This document shows positions 17,503 to 25,564 of a stretch of 64,000 nucleotides of DNA, one piece after another. The stretch's first letter is position 1; every line of letters begins with the position of its first letter. Below the pieces are notes generated by a model that was not told the DNA's origin, did not search any database, and worked only from the letters and a program-made list of their open reading frames with translations. The stretch comes from Halapricum hydrolyticum (GTDB lineage Archaea > Halobacteriota > Halobacteria > Halobacteriales > Haloarculaceae): contig JAOPKD010000004.1 in assembly GCA_025517565.1 (NCBI GenBank), positions 124,001-188,000 on the forward strand, given 5' to 3'. Position numbers and translations under genes: made by a program.

Positions 17503-18266
17503 CCGAACGCCCACGCGTCGCCTTCTTCGACTTCACGGGCTGTGAAGGCGACCAGCTGCAGGTCGTCAACCTCGAAGAGCGGCTGTTCGATCTCGTGGAG
17601 GTCGTTGAGGTCGTCAGCTTCCGGGAGGCGATGTCGGAACACAGCGACGACTACGAGATCGCCTTCATCGAGGGCAGCGTCGTGACGGCCCACGACGAGG
17701 AGCGTCTGGCGGGAATCCGCGAGAACGCCGACGTGGTCGTTGCACTCGGCTCGTGTGCTGCTTTCGGCGGTATCAACGCGATCCGCAACGACCAGGACTT
17801 CGAAACGGTCACAGAGCGCGTCTACGGCGACGACGCCGACATGATCGAGGCGAACCCGGAGGCCCGCCCGATCGAAAGCGTCGTCGAGGTCGACGCCACG
17901 ATCCCGGGCTGTCCGATCGACCGCGAGGAGTTCGTCCAGGTCGTCACTGGCCTGATCAGGGGCGTCGAGCCGACGCTCCCGAACCACCCCGTCTGTGTGG
18001 AGTGCAAACTCGAGGAAAACGAGTGCGCGTTCCACCGCGACGAGATCTGTCTCGGTCCGGTCACCCGGGGCGGTTGCGGGGCGGATTGCGTCGGCGAGGG
18101 GACCCACTGCTGGGGCTGTCGCGGCATGGTCGACACTCCCAGTGAGGACGCCTACACGGCGGTCCTCGAAGAGCACGGTCTCGACGCCGAGGAGATCGTC
18201 GAGCAGTACCAGCTCTACTGGGGCTGGCAGCGGCCCGAACGGGCTACTCAGGAGGAAGCACAATGA
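17499..18266 (+). CDS. hydD: Group 3b [NiFe] hydrogenase small subunit HydD-like
   Basis: A 255-residue small subunit with three cluster regions. The proximal region begins FTGCEGDQLQ, so the usual CxxC is C15-x-x-D18, an aspartate in the second ligand position. GSCAAFGGI and IPGCPIDREEF supply the other two proximal ligands. The C-terminal part has many cysteines (CVECKLEENEC, CLGPVTRGGCGADC, CWGCRGM) for medial and distal [4Fe-4S] clusters. A ribosome site in the end of hydG and ATGA overlaps on both sides place it firmly in the operon. The enzyme should be cytosolic. Confidence 0.9.
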   Translation: MTERPRVAFFDFTGCEGDQLQVVNLEERLFDLVEVVEVVSFREAMSEHSDDYEIAFIEGSVVTAHDEERLAGIRENADVVVALGSCAAFGGINAIRNDQDFETVTERVYGDDADMIEANPEARPIESVVEVDATIPGCPIDREEFVQVVTGLIRGVEPTLPNHPVCVECKLEENECAFHRDEICLGPVTRGGCGADCVGEGTHCWGCRGMVDTPSEDAYTAVLEEHGLDAEEIVEQYQLYWGWQRPERATQEEAQ

Positions 18267-19576
18267 GCGAGACAATAGACATCGAGAGCGAGTACGTCAC
18301 CCGCGTCGAGGGACACGGCAACATCGTCGTCAACGTTGCGGACGGGGAAGTCGAGACCTGCGAGTGGCAGGTCGTCGAGTCGCCGCGCTTTTTCGAGTCG
18401 ATGCTGGTCGGTCGTGACTGGACCGAGGCCCACCACGTCACCGCCCGGATCTGTGCGATCTGCTCGATCAGTCACACCACCGCGTCGCTGAAGGCGACCG
18501 AGGCCGCGATGGGCGTCGACCTCTCGGCGCAAGACGAGCGGCTGCGCAAACTGGCGCTGTACGCCGAGACCCTGCAGAGTCACGTCCTCCACCTGGGATA
18601 CCTGGCGCTACCGGATCTGGTCGGCAAGCAGTCTGTGCTGCCGATTCTCGACTCTCACGAAGCGGAAGTCGAGGCCGTCGTCCGGCTGCACCGGCTGGGC
18701 AACGACCTGACCGAGGCCATCGCCGGTCGCTCCGTCCACGCCCAGCGTCACCTCCCCGGCGGCTTCTCGAAACTGCCCGACGAAGACGAACTGGACGCGC
18801 TCCGCACGCGGCTCGAATCGGCCTGGAGCGACGTCGAGCTCGTCGCCGATCTGCTGGTCGAGCTCAGCGACGAACTCCCCGACTTCGAGCGCGAGACGGA
18901 GTTCATCTCGCTGACCCATCCCGACGAGTACGCCTTCTACGACGGCACGCTGTACTCCTCGGACACCGGCGAACTCGACGTCGAGGACTATCGCGAGATC
19001 GTCGACGAGGTGGTCGTCGAGCAGTCGACGGCGAAGTTCACGTCCCACGCTCGCGAGTCGTACATGGTCGGTGCACTGGCGCGGCTGAACAACAACTTCG
19101 AGCAACTGGGGCCGATGGCGAAGGCGGTCGCCGACCGCTTCGGTCTCGAACCCGGCTCTCACAACCCGTATCTGAACAACGTCGCCCAGCTGGTCGAGAT
19201 CGCCCACCTGATCGAGACCTCGATCGTCGAGCTCGACACGCTGCTGGACGGCGGGCTCGACCCGCAACCGGACTACCACACCCCCGACGTCGAGGTGGAA
19301 GCCGGGACCGGTATCGGTGCGGTCGAAGTGCCACGTGGCGTGCTCTTCCACGAGTACACCTACGACGAGGACGGCGAGATCACCGACGCGAACTGCGTCA
19401 TCCCGACCAACCAGAACCACGCGAACATCCAACAGGACATGGAGGAACTGGTCCCGACGATCCTCGATCGGCCGGAAGACGAAATCGAGCTCACCCTGGA
19501 GATGCTCGTTCGGGCCTACGACCCCTGTATCTCCTGTTCGACGCACTATCTGGACGTCGAGTTCGTCGACGAGTAG
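18263..19576 (+). CDS. hydA: Group 3b [NiFe] hydrogenase large subunit HydA-like
   Basis: Catalytic subunit, 437 residues. Ligands: RICAICSISH (C64, C67; alanine replaces the common glycine between them) and DPCISCSTH (C422, C425, H428). Only nine residues follow H428, a short but plausible tail for the endopeptidase encoded 100 bases downstream. The N-terminus YVTRVEGHGNIVVNV is typical. It overlaps hydD by ATGA, and AGGAGGAAG precedes the start. It would oxidise H2 with NAD(P)+ or evolve H2 from NAD(P)H. Confidence 0.93.
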   Translation: MSETIDIESEYVTRVEGHGNIVVNVADGEVETCEWQVVESPRFFESMLVGRDWTEAHHVTARICAICSISHTTASLKATEAAMGVDLSAQDERLRKLALYAETLQSHVLHLGYLALPDLVGKQSVLPILDSHEAEVEAVVRLHRLGNDLTEAIAGRSVHAQRHLPGGFSKLPDEDELDALRTRLESAWSDVELVADLLVELSDELPDFERETEFISLTHPDEYAFYDGTLYSSDTGELDVEDYREIVDEVVVEQSTAKFTSHARESYMVGALARLNNNFEQLGPMAKAVADRFGLEPGSHNPYLNNVAQLVEIAHLIETSIVELDTLLDGGLDPQPDYHTPDVEVEAGTGIGAVEVPRGVLFHEYTYDEDGEITDANCVIPTNQNHANIQQDMEELVPTILDRPEDEIELTLEMLVRAYDPCISCSTHYLDVEFVDE

Positions 19577-19578
19577 CG

Positions 19579-19633
19579 CCCGGACACGCTTTTCTCCCCT
19601 GTGCACCCCCGGACACGCTTTTCCCCCTGTGCA
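19579..19633. repeat. Two tandem 26-27 bp direct repeats after hydA
   Basis: The unit CCCGGACACGCTTTT-CCCCTGTGCA occurs twice back to back, with one base difference in length. A third, weaker GGTACGCTTTT follows. It lies in the 100-base gap between hydA and the endopeptidase gene. The T-tracts could act as archaeal-type terminators between the structural genes and the protease, but this is not proven. Confidence 0.7.
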
Positions 19634-19676
19634 GCCGGCAGGTACGCTTTTGCGTCCGTCGCGTCTATCGATACCT

Positions 19677-20126
19677 GTGTCGACAGTCGTGATCGCGCTG
19701 GGGAATCCGCTCCGGGGCGACGACGGGATCGGCAACGTCCTGCTCGATCGCCTCCGCGAGCGCGGGCTCCCGGCGGACGTGGAGTTTCGAGATCTCGGCG
19801 ACGGCGGGTTCGACGTCCTGCACGCGCTGGCCGACGCCGACCGGGCGGTGATCGTCGACGCCGTCCGGTTCGGTGGTGAGCCCGGCGAGTGCGCCGTCTT
19901 CGAGCCCGACGACGTCGCGGCCGTCGTCGAGTCGCGGGGATCACACGATAGCGACCTCTTCGAGTTGCTCGATCTCGCGGCCGCCCGTGAGGAAGCACCC
20001 GAGCGAGTCGTGATATTCGGCGTCCAGCCCGGGGGAATGCGGGCGGGCGAGCGATTGAGCGACCCTGTCGAGACGGCCCTGCCGGATCTGACCGACGCGC
20101 TCGTCGAGGTCGTCGAGGGGCTGTGA
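19677..20126 (+). CDS. Hydrogenase maturation endopeptidase for the group 3b enzyme
   Basis: A 149-residue HyaD/HycI-family peptidase. VVIALGNPLRGDDGIG at the N-terminus, VIVDAVRFGGEPGE in the middle and SRGSHDSDLFELL supply the three nickel-ligand positions. GTG at 19677 is chosen because the family motif starts four codons later; the open frame extends upstream into hydA but has no family sequence there. Its position directly after hydA indicates HydA as substrate. It is the third such peptidase in 20 kb and is distinct in sequence from the other two. Confidence 0.9.
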   Translation: MSTVVIALGNPLRGDDGIGNVLLDRLRERGLPADVEFRDLGDGGFDVLHALADADRAVIVDAVRFGGEPGECAVFEPDDVAAVVESRGSHDSDLFELLDLAAAREEAPERVVIFGVQPGGMRAGERLSDPVETALPDLTDALVEVVEGL

Positions 20127-20154
20127 CCGGCCGGACGGGGGAACGTATCGACGA

Positions 20155-20835
20155 TCAGGGCGCGACGCCGACGGTCAACAGCGTCCCGTGTTCGCGGAAG
20201 TGTTCGACCATCGCCTCGCGAGTCTCCCAGTCCTCGGTCGGGAATTCGTCAGCAGGCGGAATCTCGACTTCCCGATCCGGGATCGTGTCCTGCTCGACGA
20301 CGTAAAAGCCGGCTTCCCGGAAGCGCTCGCGATACTCCTTTCGGGACCAGCGAGTCATCTCGATGTCGACGTACTCGGTCCACTCCGCAGTATGAGGATT
20401 GTCGGCGTGGAAGTCCACCGCACAGTAGAAGGTGCCCCCGGGCCGGAGGATCCGCCGGACCTCCTCGAGTGCAGCCATCGGATCGCTCGCGTAGTAAAAC
20501 GCCTCCATCGAGAAGACGTGATCGACGCTGTCGGACTCGAAGGGCAGGTGTTCGAAGTCACCGACCAGAAAACCCGTGTTCGCGTCGTCGGTGTACGCGC
20601 TGGCGTTGCGTACCATCGCCGGCGATCCGTCCAGGCCGTAGGCCTGACCGGCACCGCCGGCCTCCCGCATCGCACGGGCAGCGTAGCCGCTGCCACAGCC
20701 CATATCGAGGACGGTATCGCCCTCCTCGATCGCCATTCGGGCCAGCGCGTGCTTTGCCGTGTGCCAGTGCCGTTCCTCCATGCCCCTGTCGCGGCCCTCG
20801 GCCGCCCACTCGTCGAATTCCTCGCGAACGCTCAT
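20155..20835 (-). CDS. SAM-dependent methyltransferase, class I
   Basis: A 226-residue methyltransferase. SAM-binding motif I is DTVLDMGCGSGYAAR (about 40-54), the post-I acidic residue lies in AYGLDGSP, and motif III-like ILRPGGTFYCAVDF is present. The family is broad (UbiE/small-molecule type) and the substrate is not evident. ATG at 20835 gives MSVREEFDEWAAEG; a longer upstream frame is arginine-rich and unlike the protein. It is convergent with the hydrogenase endopeptidase gene, 28 bases away. Confidence 0.85.
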   Translation of the reverse strand: MSVREEFDEWAAEGRDRGMEERHWHTAKHALARMAIEEGDTVLDMGCGSGYAARAMREAGGAGQAYGLDGSPAMVRNASAYTDDANTGFLVGDFEHLPFESDSVDHVFSMEAFYYASDPMAALEEVRRILRPGGTFYCAVDFHADNPHTAEWTEYVDIEMTRWSRKEYRERFREAGFYVVEQDTIPDREVEIPPADEFPTEDWETREAMVEHFREHGTLLTVGVAP

Positions 20836-21082
20836 ACGCCGATCCAGTACCGCGGCGGTGAAAACGGGTTCGACTGCCGGTCGCCTGTCCGGCCGACTGT
20901 CGGTCGCCGACCCCTTCGTTTCGGGTGGAAGACGGGATAAATATCTCTCTATAGCACCGCATACCTCGACAGCGGTCCGTTTCGGGTGCGTCCGGTGGAA
21001 CGGTGTCGCCCCCCGTTTCCGATGGAACGCGGCCGCGACCGTGAACCCGAACCGGTTTGTGGCTCGTCGCCCAGCGTACGGT

Positions 21083-21508
21083 ATGTTCCGACCGAGATCG
21101 CGATTCAGGGTCTCCGACGTCGCCCAGCAGTTCGTCGGCGGGTTCCTGCTCGCGGGGCCGTTCGTCGTCACCGAGGAGGTGTGGGATCTGGCCCAGAACA
21201 TGACCAACTGGCACGCCCTGTTTATCGTCGGAATGGTCTTTGCGATCGGCTACGGCGCGCTGTACGAGGCCGACGACGATCGCGATCCCGAGAGCGAGCC
21301 CGAAGTGGTCGGGATACCGCTGCGGTTCATCTCGCTCATGTCAATCTCCTTTGGATCGGTCGTGATCCTGTCGCTGGTCGTGACTGCGCCCGACCAGTTC
21401 CTCGGGGATCTGGCCGCCCGCGAACAGGCGATCGTCACTGCTCGGGCCGTGGCCGTCGGCGCGATTTTCAGCGTCGTCGGGGCCGCGACCGCCGACTCGG
21501 TGTTCTAG
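21083..21508 (+). CDS. DUF2391-like integral membrane protein
   Basis: A 141-residue protein with four hydrophobic segments. The start MFRPRSRFRVSDVAQQFVGGF and the TEEVWDLAQNM stretch fit the haloarchaeal DUF2391 (TIGR02587) family, whose function is unknown. ATG at 21083 is used; the longer frame upstream has no family features. Its stop overlaps the stop of the convergent histidine kinase gene by four bases. Confidence 0.65.
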   Translation: MFRPRSRFRVSDVAQQFVGGFLLAGPFVVTEEVWDLAQNMTNWHALFIVGMVFAIGYGALYEADDDRDPESEPEVVGIPLRFISLMSISFGSVVILSLVVTAPDQFLGDLAAREQAIVTARAVAVGAIFSVVGAATADSVF

Positions 21509-22608
21509 TCGAGGACTGCAGCGTCGCGGATCTCGAACCGTGCACCGCCCGCCTCGCTCTCGGTCGCGGTCACCGTCCAGCCGTGTGCCTCGGCGATCCG
21601 CGAGACGACAGTCAATCCGAAGCCCGTCCCGTCCGCGCTCGCGGAGTATCCCGATTCGAAGACCACGTCGGGGTCGTCGGCGCCGATTCCCTGGCCGTCG
21701 TCCGCGATATAGAACCCCTCGGTCGTCTCCAGCGGGCCGATCGTGACGGTCACGCCGCCGTCTTCGACGACATTGTCGCTCGATCCGTGATCGTCCGTCG
21801 AGCCGTGTTCCACGGCGTCCTCGGGAGCTTGCGACCGAGGGCTCGTGGAACCGTGTTCCACGGCGTTCCGGAAGAGATTCACCAGGAGTTGCCGGAGGCG
21901 GTCGCGGTCGGCCCGGAGGCGCAAGTCGTCGTCGAGTTCAAGCGTCGTCGCGCCGGTGTCGACTCGTTCCCAGGCGGTCTCGGTGACGTCGTCGAGAGCC
22001 ACTGTCTCGATGTCCAGCGCCTTGCCGTCTGTCCGCGCCAGCAACAGCAAGTCTTCGATCAACCGATCCATCCGCTGGGCCGCCGCTCGGCTCCGCTGGA
22101 AGTGTTCGGGGTCGCGGGTCTCTTCGGCGAGCTCGATCGAGCCGGACAGGACCTGCAGCGGATCGCGAAGGTCGTGACTGACGATCCCGGCGAACTCTTC
22201 GAGGCGTTCGTTGCGATTGGCCAGTTCCCGGTTCACCCGGCCCAGTCGAGCGGAGTACACGCCGAGGAGCGCGCCGAGCGCTGCCCCGGTAACCAGTGAG
22301 GTGACGACCGCGACCAGATACGACGTCTCGAGCGTGCGACTGAGTAGCCCGAACCAGGTCCCGAGGACGAAGAACACGCCCGTGGCGACGCCGATCAGCT
22401 TCACGATCCGCCGCCGGAAGAACGGCGACATCGCCTCGTCGATCGACAGCCCGTAGCCGATCAAGAGTAGCCCCACGACGACCGGCAGCACGGCCTGGAC
22501 AAGAGCTGCTGTGACCGGCGCATCGGCGACCAGCAGCGAGGCACCTGTCGCGAGGAGGGCCACCAGTCCCAGGAGAACGATCGGATTTCGGACGTGTGGG
22601 ATGTCCAC
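21505..22608 (-). CDS. Membrane-bound sensor histidine kinase
   Basis: A 367-residue protein. Four hydrophobic segments fill residues 8-125, then comes a HisKA domain with FAGIVSHDLRDPLQV (H-box), and an HATPase domain with NLFRNAVEHG (N-box), DDGQGIG (G1) and GTGFGLTVV (G2). No extracytoplasmic sensor domain is evident, so the signal may be membrane-borne. Directly after the N-box there is an acidic insertion in which AVEHGST is repeated (about residues 248-275). No response regulator is adjacent. Confidence 0.88.
   Translation of the reverse strand: MDIPHVRNPIVLLGLVALLATGASLLVADAPVTAALVQAVLPVVVGLLLIGYGLSIDEAMSPFFRRRIVKLIGVATGVFFVLGTWFGLLSRTLETSYLVAVVTSLVTGAALGALLGVYSARLGRVNRELANRNERLEEFAGIVSHDLRDPLQVLSGSIELAEETRDPEHFQRSRAAAQRMDRLIEDLLLLARTDGKALDIETVALDDVTETAWERVDTGATTLELDDDLRLRADRDRLRQLLVNLFRNAVEHGSTSPRSQAPEDAVEHGSTDDHGSSDNVVEDGGVTVTIGPLETTEGFYIADDGQGIGADDPDVVFESGYSASADGTGFGLTVVSRIAEAHGWTVTATESEAGGARFEIRDAAVLD
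21803..21866. repeat. 16-bp direct repeat inside the kinase N-box region
   Basis: CCGTGTTCCACGGCGT occurs at 21803-21818 and again at 21851-21866, exactly 48 bases apart. The frame is therefore kept, and AVEHGST is encoded twice on the minus strand. It looks like an in-frame duplication of the N-box end that made a surface loop. Confidence 0.85.
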
Positions 22609-22737
22609 GTGTCTATATCACCGCTTACAACAGCCGTTTCAATAAACTTACTGGCAAAACACTCTGTTCAGTTGAATCGCATGCTCAGGCGAGTGAAGAC
22701 GATATCGCACTCACGACGAGAGGCTCCCGAGTTGCGA

Positions 22738-22995
22738 TCAGGCCGCGCCGTCGCCGTAGGTCTCTTCGAGGTATTCGACGATGTCGCTGCTCTCGGGCAT
22801 GCCGTCGATCCCGTTGTCGCGGTCGACCAACACCGGAACGCCAGTCTGGCCGCTGATCTCCTCGACTTCGGTGCGCTTGCTGTGGCTGGACGGGACTTCG
22901 TGGGACACGTAGTCCAGTCCGAGTTCGTCGAGTTTCTTCGTGACCTTCGCACAGTAGGGACAGCCCGGAAGTTCGTACAGTTCGAGGCTCGTCAT
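22738..22995 (-). CDS. Glutaredoxin-like protein
   Basis: An 85-residue thioredoxin-fold protein with a glutaredoxin active site GCPYC near residue 11, the cis-proline stretch TGVPVLVD, and a C-terminal SSDIVEYLEETYG like a GST N-terminal domain. It is likely a thiol-disulfide reductant of the cytosol. Haloarchaea use gamma-glutamylcysteine rather than glutathione, so the cofactor is uncertain. It is monocistronic by spacing. Confidence 0.85.
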   Translation of the reverse strand: MTSLELYELPGCPYCAKVTKKLDELGLDYVSHEVPSSHSKRTEVEEISGQTGVPVLVDRDNGIDGMPESSDIVEYLEETYGDGAA

Positions 22996-23062
22996 CGAAG
23001 ATGGATACGCAGCGGATACAAAAGAGCCCCGCGGTCACGTGCGCAGGTGGCGTCGGATACCT

Positions 23063-24511
23063 CTACAGCTGACCCTGAATAATTCCGCTTGTCCGGACGA
23101 AGAAGTAAAGTACGAACGCGCCTGCGAGAACCCATTGACCAGCGTGGATATCGTCCCACTCACCCTGGGCGGTCTTGACGATCGGATACGAGATGATTCC
23201 AGCGGCGATTCCGTACGCGATCGAGAACGTGAACGGCATCACAAAGATCGTCAGTCCGGCGGGAACGGCATGGGCGAGATTATCCCACTCGATGTCTGTA
23301 ATGTTCTGGAGCATCAACACGGCGACGACGACCAGCGCGATATGTGAGGCGTGCAGTGGGACCGCGGCCGCAAGCGGCACAAGTGCTAGCGAGGCAATGA
23401 ACAGCAGCGCCACGACGAGCGCGGTCATTCCAGTCCGACCGCCTTCCTCGACACCGGTTGCCGACTCGATGTAAGTCGTGACCGTTGACGTCCCGATCAT
23501 CCCACCGACGGTCGTTCCGATCGCGTCTGCGAGTAGCGGTTTGTCGATGTCCGGGAGGTTCCCGTCTTCGTCGAGGAAACCAGCGACTTGCGAGACGCCA
23601 GTGAGCGTGCCAGCCGTGTCGAAGAAGTCCACGAAGAAGAACGTGAACACGATTAGCGAGAACCCGAGTGCGTCGACGTTACTGAACCCATCGATGAACG
23701 CCCCGACAAGCGGCGAGATATCGTATCCGGCCACCGAATACGTCACTGCCGTGTCGCCAGTCAACGACGCGGGCGTGTACAGAGATATCGGGGTCCCGAA
23801 CTTCTCGAACTGTGCCGGATGGGCGGTCGCACCGATGGCAGATGCAGCGTAACTGATGAGGGTCGTAATGATGATACCGAAGATAATCGATCCGGGAATC
23901 CTGGCCGCGTACAACGCGAACGTTATGAACAACCCGACGACAGAGATGATCGCGATCGGATCCTCAGCGAAGACCGGATTAAACTGGATGAACGTCGCTG
24001 GATCGCTGGCGATAACGTGCATCGCTTGCAGGCCAAGAATAGCCAGGAATAACCCAATACCAGCACCGATAGCGAACTTGACTGGTTCAGGGAATATCTT
24101 GATCACGTACTCACGAGCGCCTGCCACCGTGAGTAAGATGAACAGGACCCCTTCGACGACGACGGCTGCCAGGGCGGTCTGCCAGGGCACACCTAGCCCC
24201 AAAACGACGGTGAACGCAAAGAAGGCGTTCAGCCCGAGGCCAGGGGCCTGCGCGAAGGGTCTATTGGCATAGAATGCCATGATAAGCGTCGCAACTGCCG
24301 CAGTAATAATCGTCACGACCGCCAGCATTTGGCCGACTTCAGACGACGTTCGTCCCGGAACGTCGGTGATGGCCACTCCTAAGATATCGGGGTTCACTAC
24401 GACGATATAACTCATCGTCAAGAAGGTCGTGAACCCGGCGACAATCTCCGTCCTGAGGTCGGTCCCGTGCTCCTCGAACCCGAAGTAATCCGCGAGTGTC
24501 TCCCGTACCAT
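23063..24511 (-). CDS. NCS2 family purine permease (AzgA/PbuG-like)
   Basis: A 482-residue transporter with 12-14 hydrophobic segments. Family stretches include LADYFGFEEHGTDLRTEIVAG at the N-terminus, QAPGLGLNAFFAF (about 87-99), FFVDFFDTAGTLTGV and the late TVTTYIESATGVEEGGRTG, typical of the AzgA branch (adenine, guanine, hypoxanthine). ATG at 24511 is preferred to a TTG three codons upstream. The next gene on the same strand is a PurR/GfcR-like regulator, supporting purine salvage as context. Confidence 0.9.
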   Translation of the reverse strand: MVRETLADYFGFEEHGTDLRTEIVAGFTTFLTMSYIVVVNPDILGVAITDVPGRTSSEVGQMLAVVTIITAAVATLIMAFYANRPFAQAPGLGLNAFFAFTVVLGLGVPWQTALAAVVVEGVLFILLTVAGAREYVIKIFPEPVKFAIGAGIGLFLAILGLQAMHVIASDPATFIQFNPVFAEDPIAIISVVGLFITFALYAARIPGSIIFGIIITTLISYAASAIGATAHPAQFEKFGTPISLYTPASLTGDTAVTYSVAGYDISPLVGAFIDGFSNVDALGFSLIVFTFFFVDFFDTAGTLTGVSQVAGFLDEDGNLPDIDKPLLADAIGTTVGGMIGTSTVTTYIESATGVEEGGRTGMTALVVALLFIASLALVPLAAAVPLHASHIALVVVAVLMLQNITDIEWDNLAHAVPAGLTIFVMPFTFSIAYGIAAGIISYPIVKTAQGEWDDIHAGQWVLAGAFVLYFFVRTSGIIQGQL

Positions 24512-24553
24512 GTTACACAAACGAGCATATACTCCGGCCTCGGTTTATGTCTT

Positions 24554-24596
24554 TATAGATATATTGCCGATTCTATTCACGAACTTGTATATCTAT
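24554..24596. promoter_or_regulatory. Inverted repeat in the purine permease promoter region
   Basis: ATAGATATA (24555-24563) and its exact complement TATATCTAT (24588-24596) flank a 24-base spacer in an AT-rich stretch 43-85 bases upstream of the permease start. It could be an operator for the neighbouring HTH-PRTase regulator or simply AT-rich promoter DNA. Confidence 0.35.
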
Positions 24597-24638
24597 TCTC
24601 TCTCAGAAGCGCTGGCATCGATCTCGGGAACGACTCGA

Positions 24639-25349
24639 TTATGTACTCGTCAGAGCCACGACTGGGGCATCGGTGGCCTCGCGGACGGTCTCGATGCCCT
24701 CGCTGTCGGCGGCGACCAGCACGGCAGCGCCGACCACTTCGGCGTCGACCTGATCGGCGATGTCGAGCAAGAGCCGCTGGGTCTCCCCCGAGCGGACGAT
24801 GTCGTCGACGACGAGCACGCGCTCGCCGGACTCGATCGCGGTCGCGGGCAGCGAGTAGGTCAACTCGATTCCGGGCGTGACGCGCTGGCGGGTCTCGACG
24901 AACTCCTCGACGGCGGTCTCGCGGGACTTCTTGGCGTAGGCGGTGCGGGCACCGTAGTACCGTGCCACTGCCGAAGCGAAGGTGATTCCGTCGGTCGCGG
25001 CCGTCAACACCACGTCCGGGCGGTCGAAGCCGACGTCTTCCGCAACGACGACCGCCGCGGCGTCCAGCAAGGTCTGATCGAAGACGAGGTCCGTGTTGTC
25101 GACGTACCCCTCCTCGTCGGTCCGGAGACGAGTGTCCAGTTCCTCGGCGACCAGTTCCCGCCCGAACCCGGAGACGACCTCGCGAGCGCGGTCGATACCG
25201 GGCAGGACGTGGCCGTTGACGTAGCGGTTCAGATCGCCGGCCGGCAGCCCGGTCTCGGCCGCCAGCTCGTCGTAGGTCCGCGACTCCTTGCGCGCCCGGA
25301 GGATCTCGACGGCGCGCAACTGGAGGGTGGCCTTCTCGACGCGATTCAT
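24639..25349 (-). CDS. gfcR: HTH-phosphoribosyltransferase regulator (GfcR/PurR-like)
   Basis: A 236-residue protein. An N-terminal winged HTH (AVEILRARKESRTYDELAAETGLPAG, here split for length: AVEILRARKE then YDELAAETGLPAG) precedes a type I PRTase domain with the PRPP loop VLVVDDIVRSGETQ (about 180-193). It is paralogous to PyrE but has lost its simple enzyme layout. Haloarchaeal GfcR is known as a sugar-catabolism activator in Haloferax; bacterial PurR has the same HTH-PRTase design. The flanking purine permease suggests purine or PRPP sensing here. AT-rich ATATATTCATA, 27-37 bases upstream, fits a TATA box of a leaderless mRNA. Confidence 0.78.
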   Translation of the reverse strand: MNRVEKATLQLRAVEILRARKESRTYDELAAETGLPAGDLNRYVNGHVLPGIDRAREVVSGFGRELVAEELDTRLRTDEEGYVDNTDLVFDQTLLDAAAVVVAEDVGFDRPDVVLTAATDGITFASAVARYYGARTAYAKKSRETAVEEFVETRQRVTPGIELTYSLPATAIESGERVLVVDDIVRSGETQRLLLDIADQVDAEVVGAAVLVAADSEGIETVREATDAPVVALTST

Positions 25350-25564
25350 GCCTTTCCGTTGCCACTACCCAGATATGAATATATCGGTCTATACAACCGT
25401 GGAAATAGACACGAGCGTGTGGGGAACTGTCGATCGCGGAACACCTATCAGAAGTCTACCAAAGGCTTCGGGATATCCCCCGTCGGCGTGTGTCTCCCGG
25501 CCACTACAGCAAGCGACAGTACTTTCGGTAAACGAAGAATGTGGCTATCGCGATTCGAGCCTGC

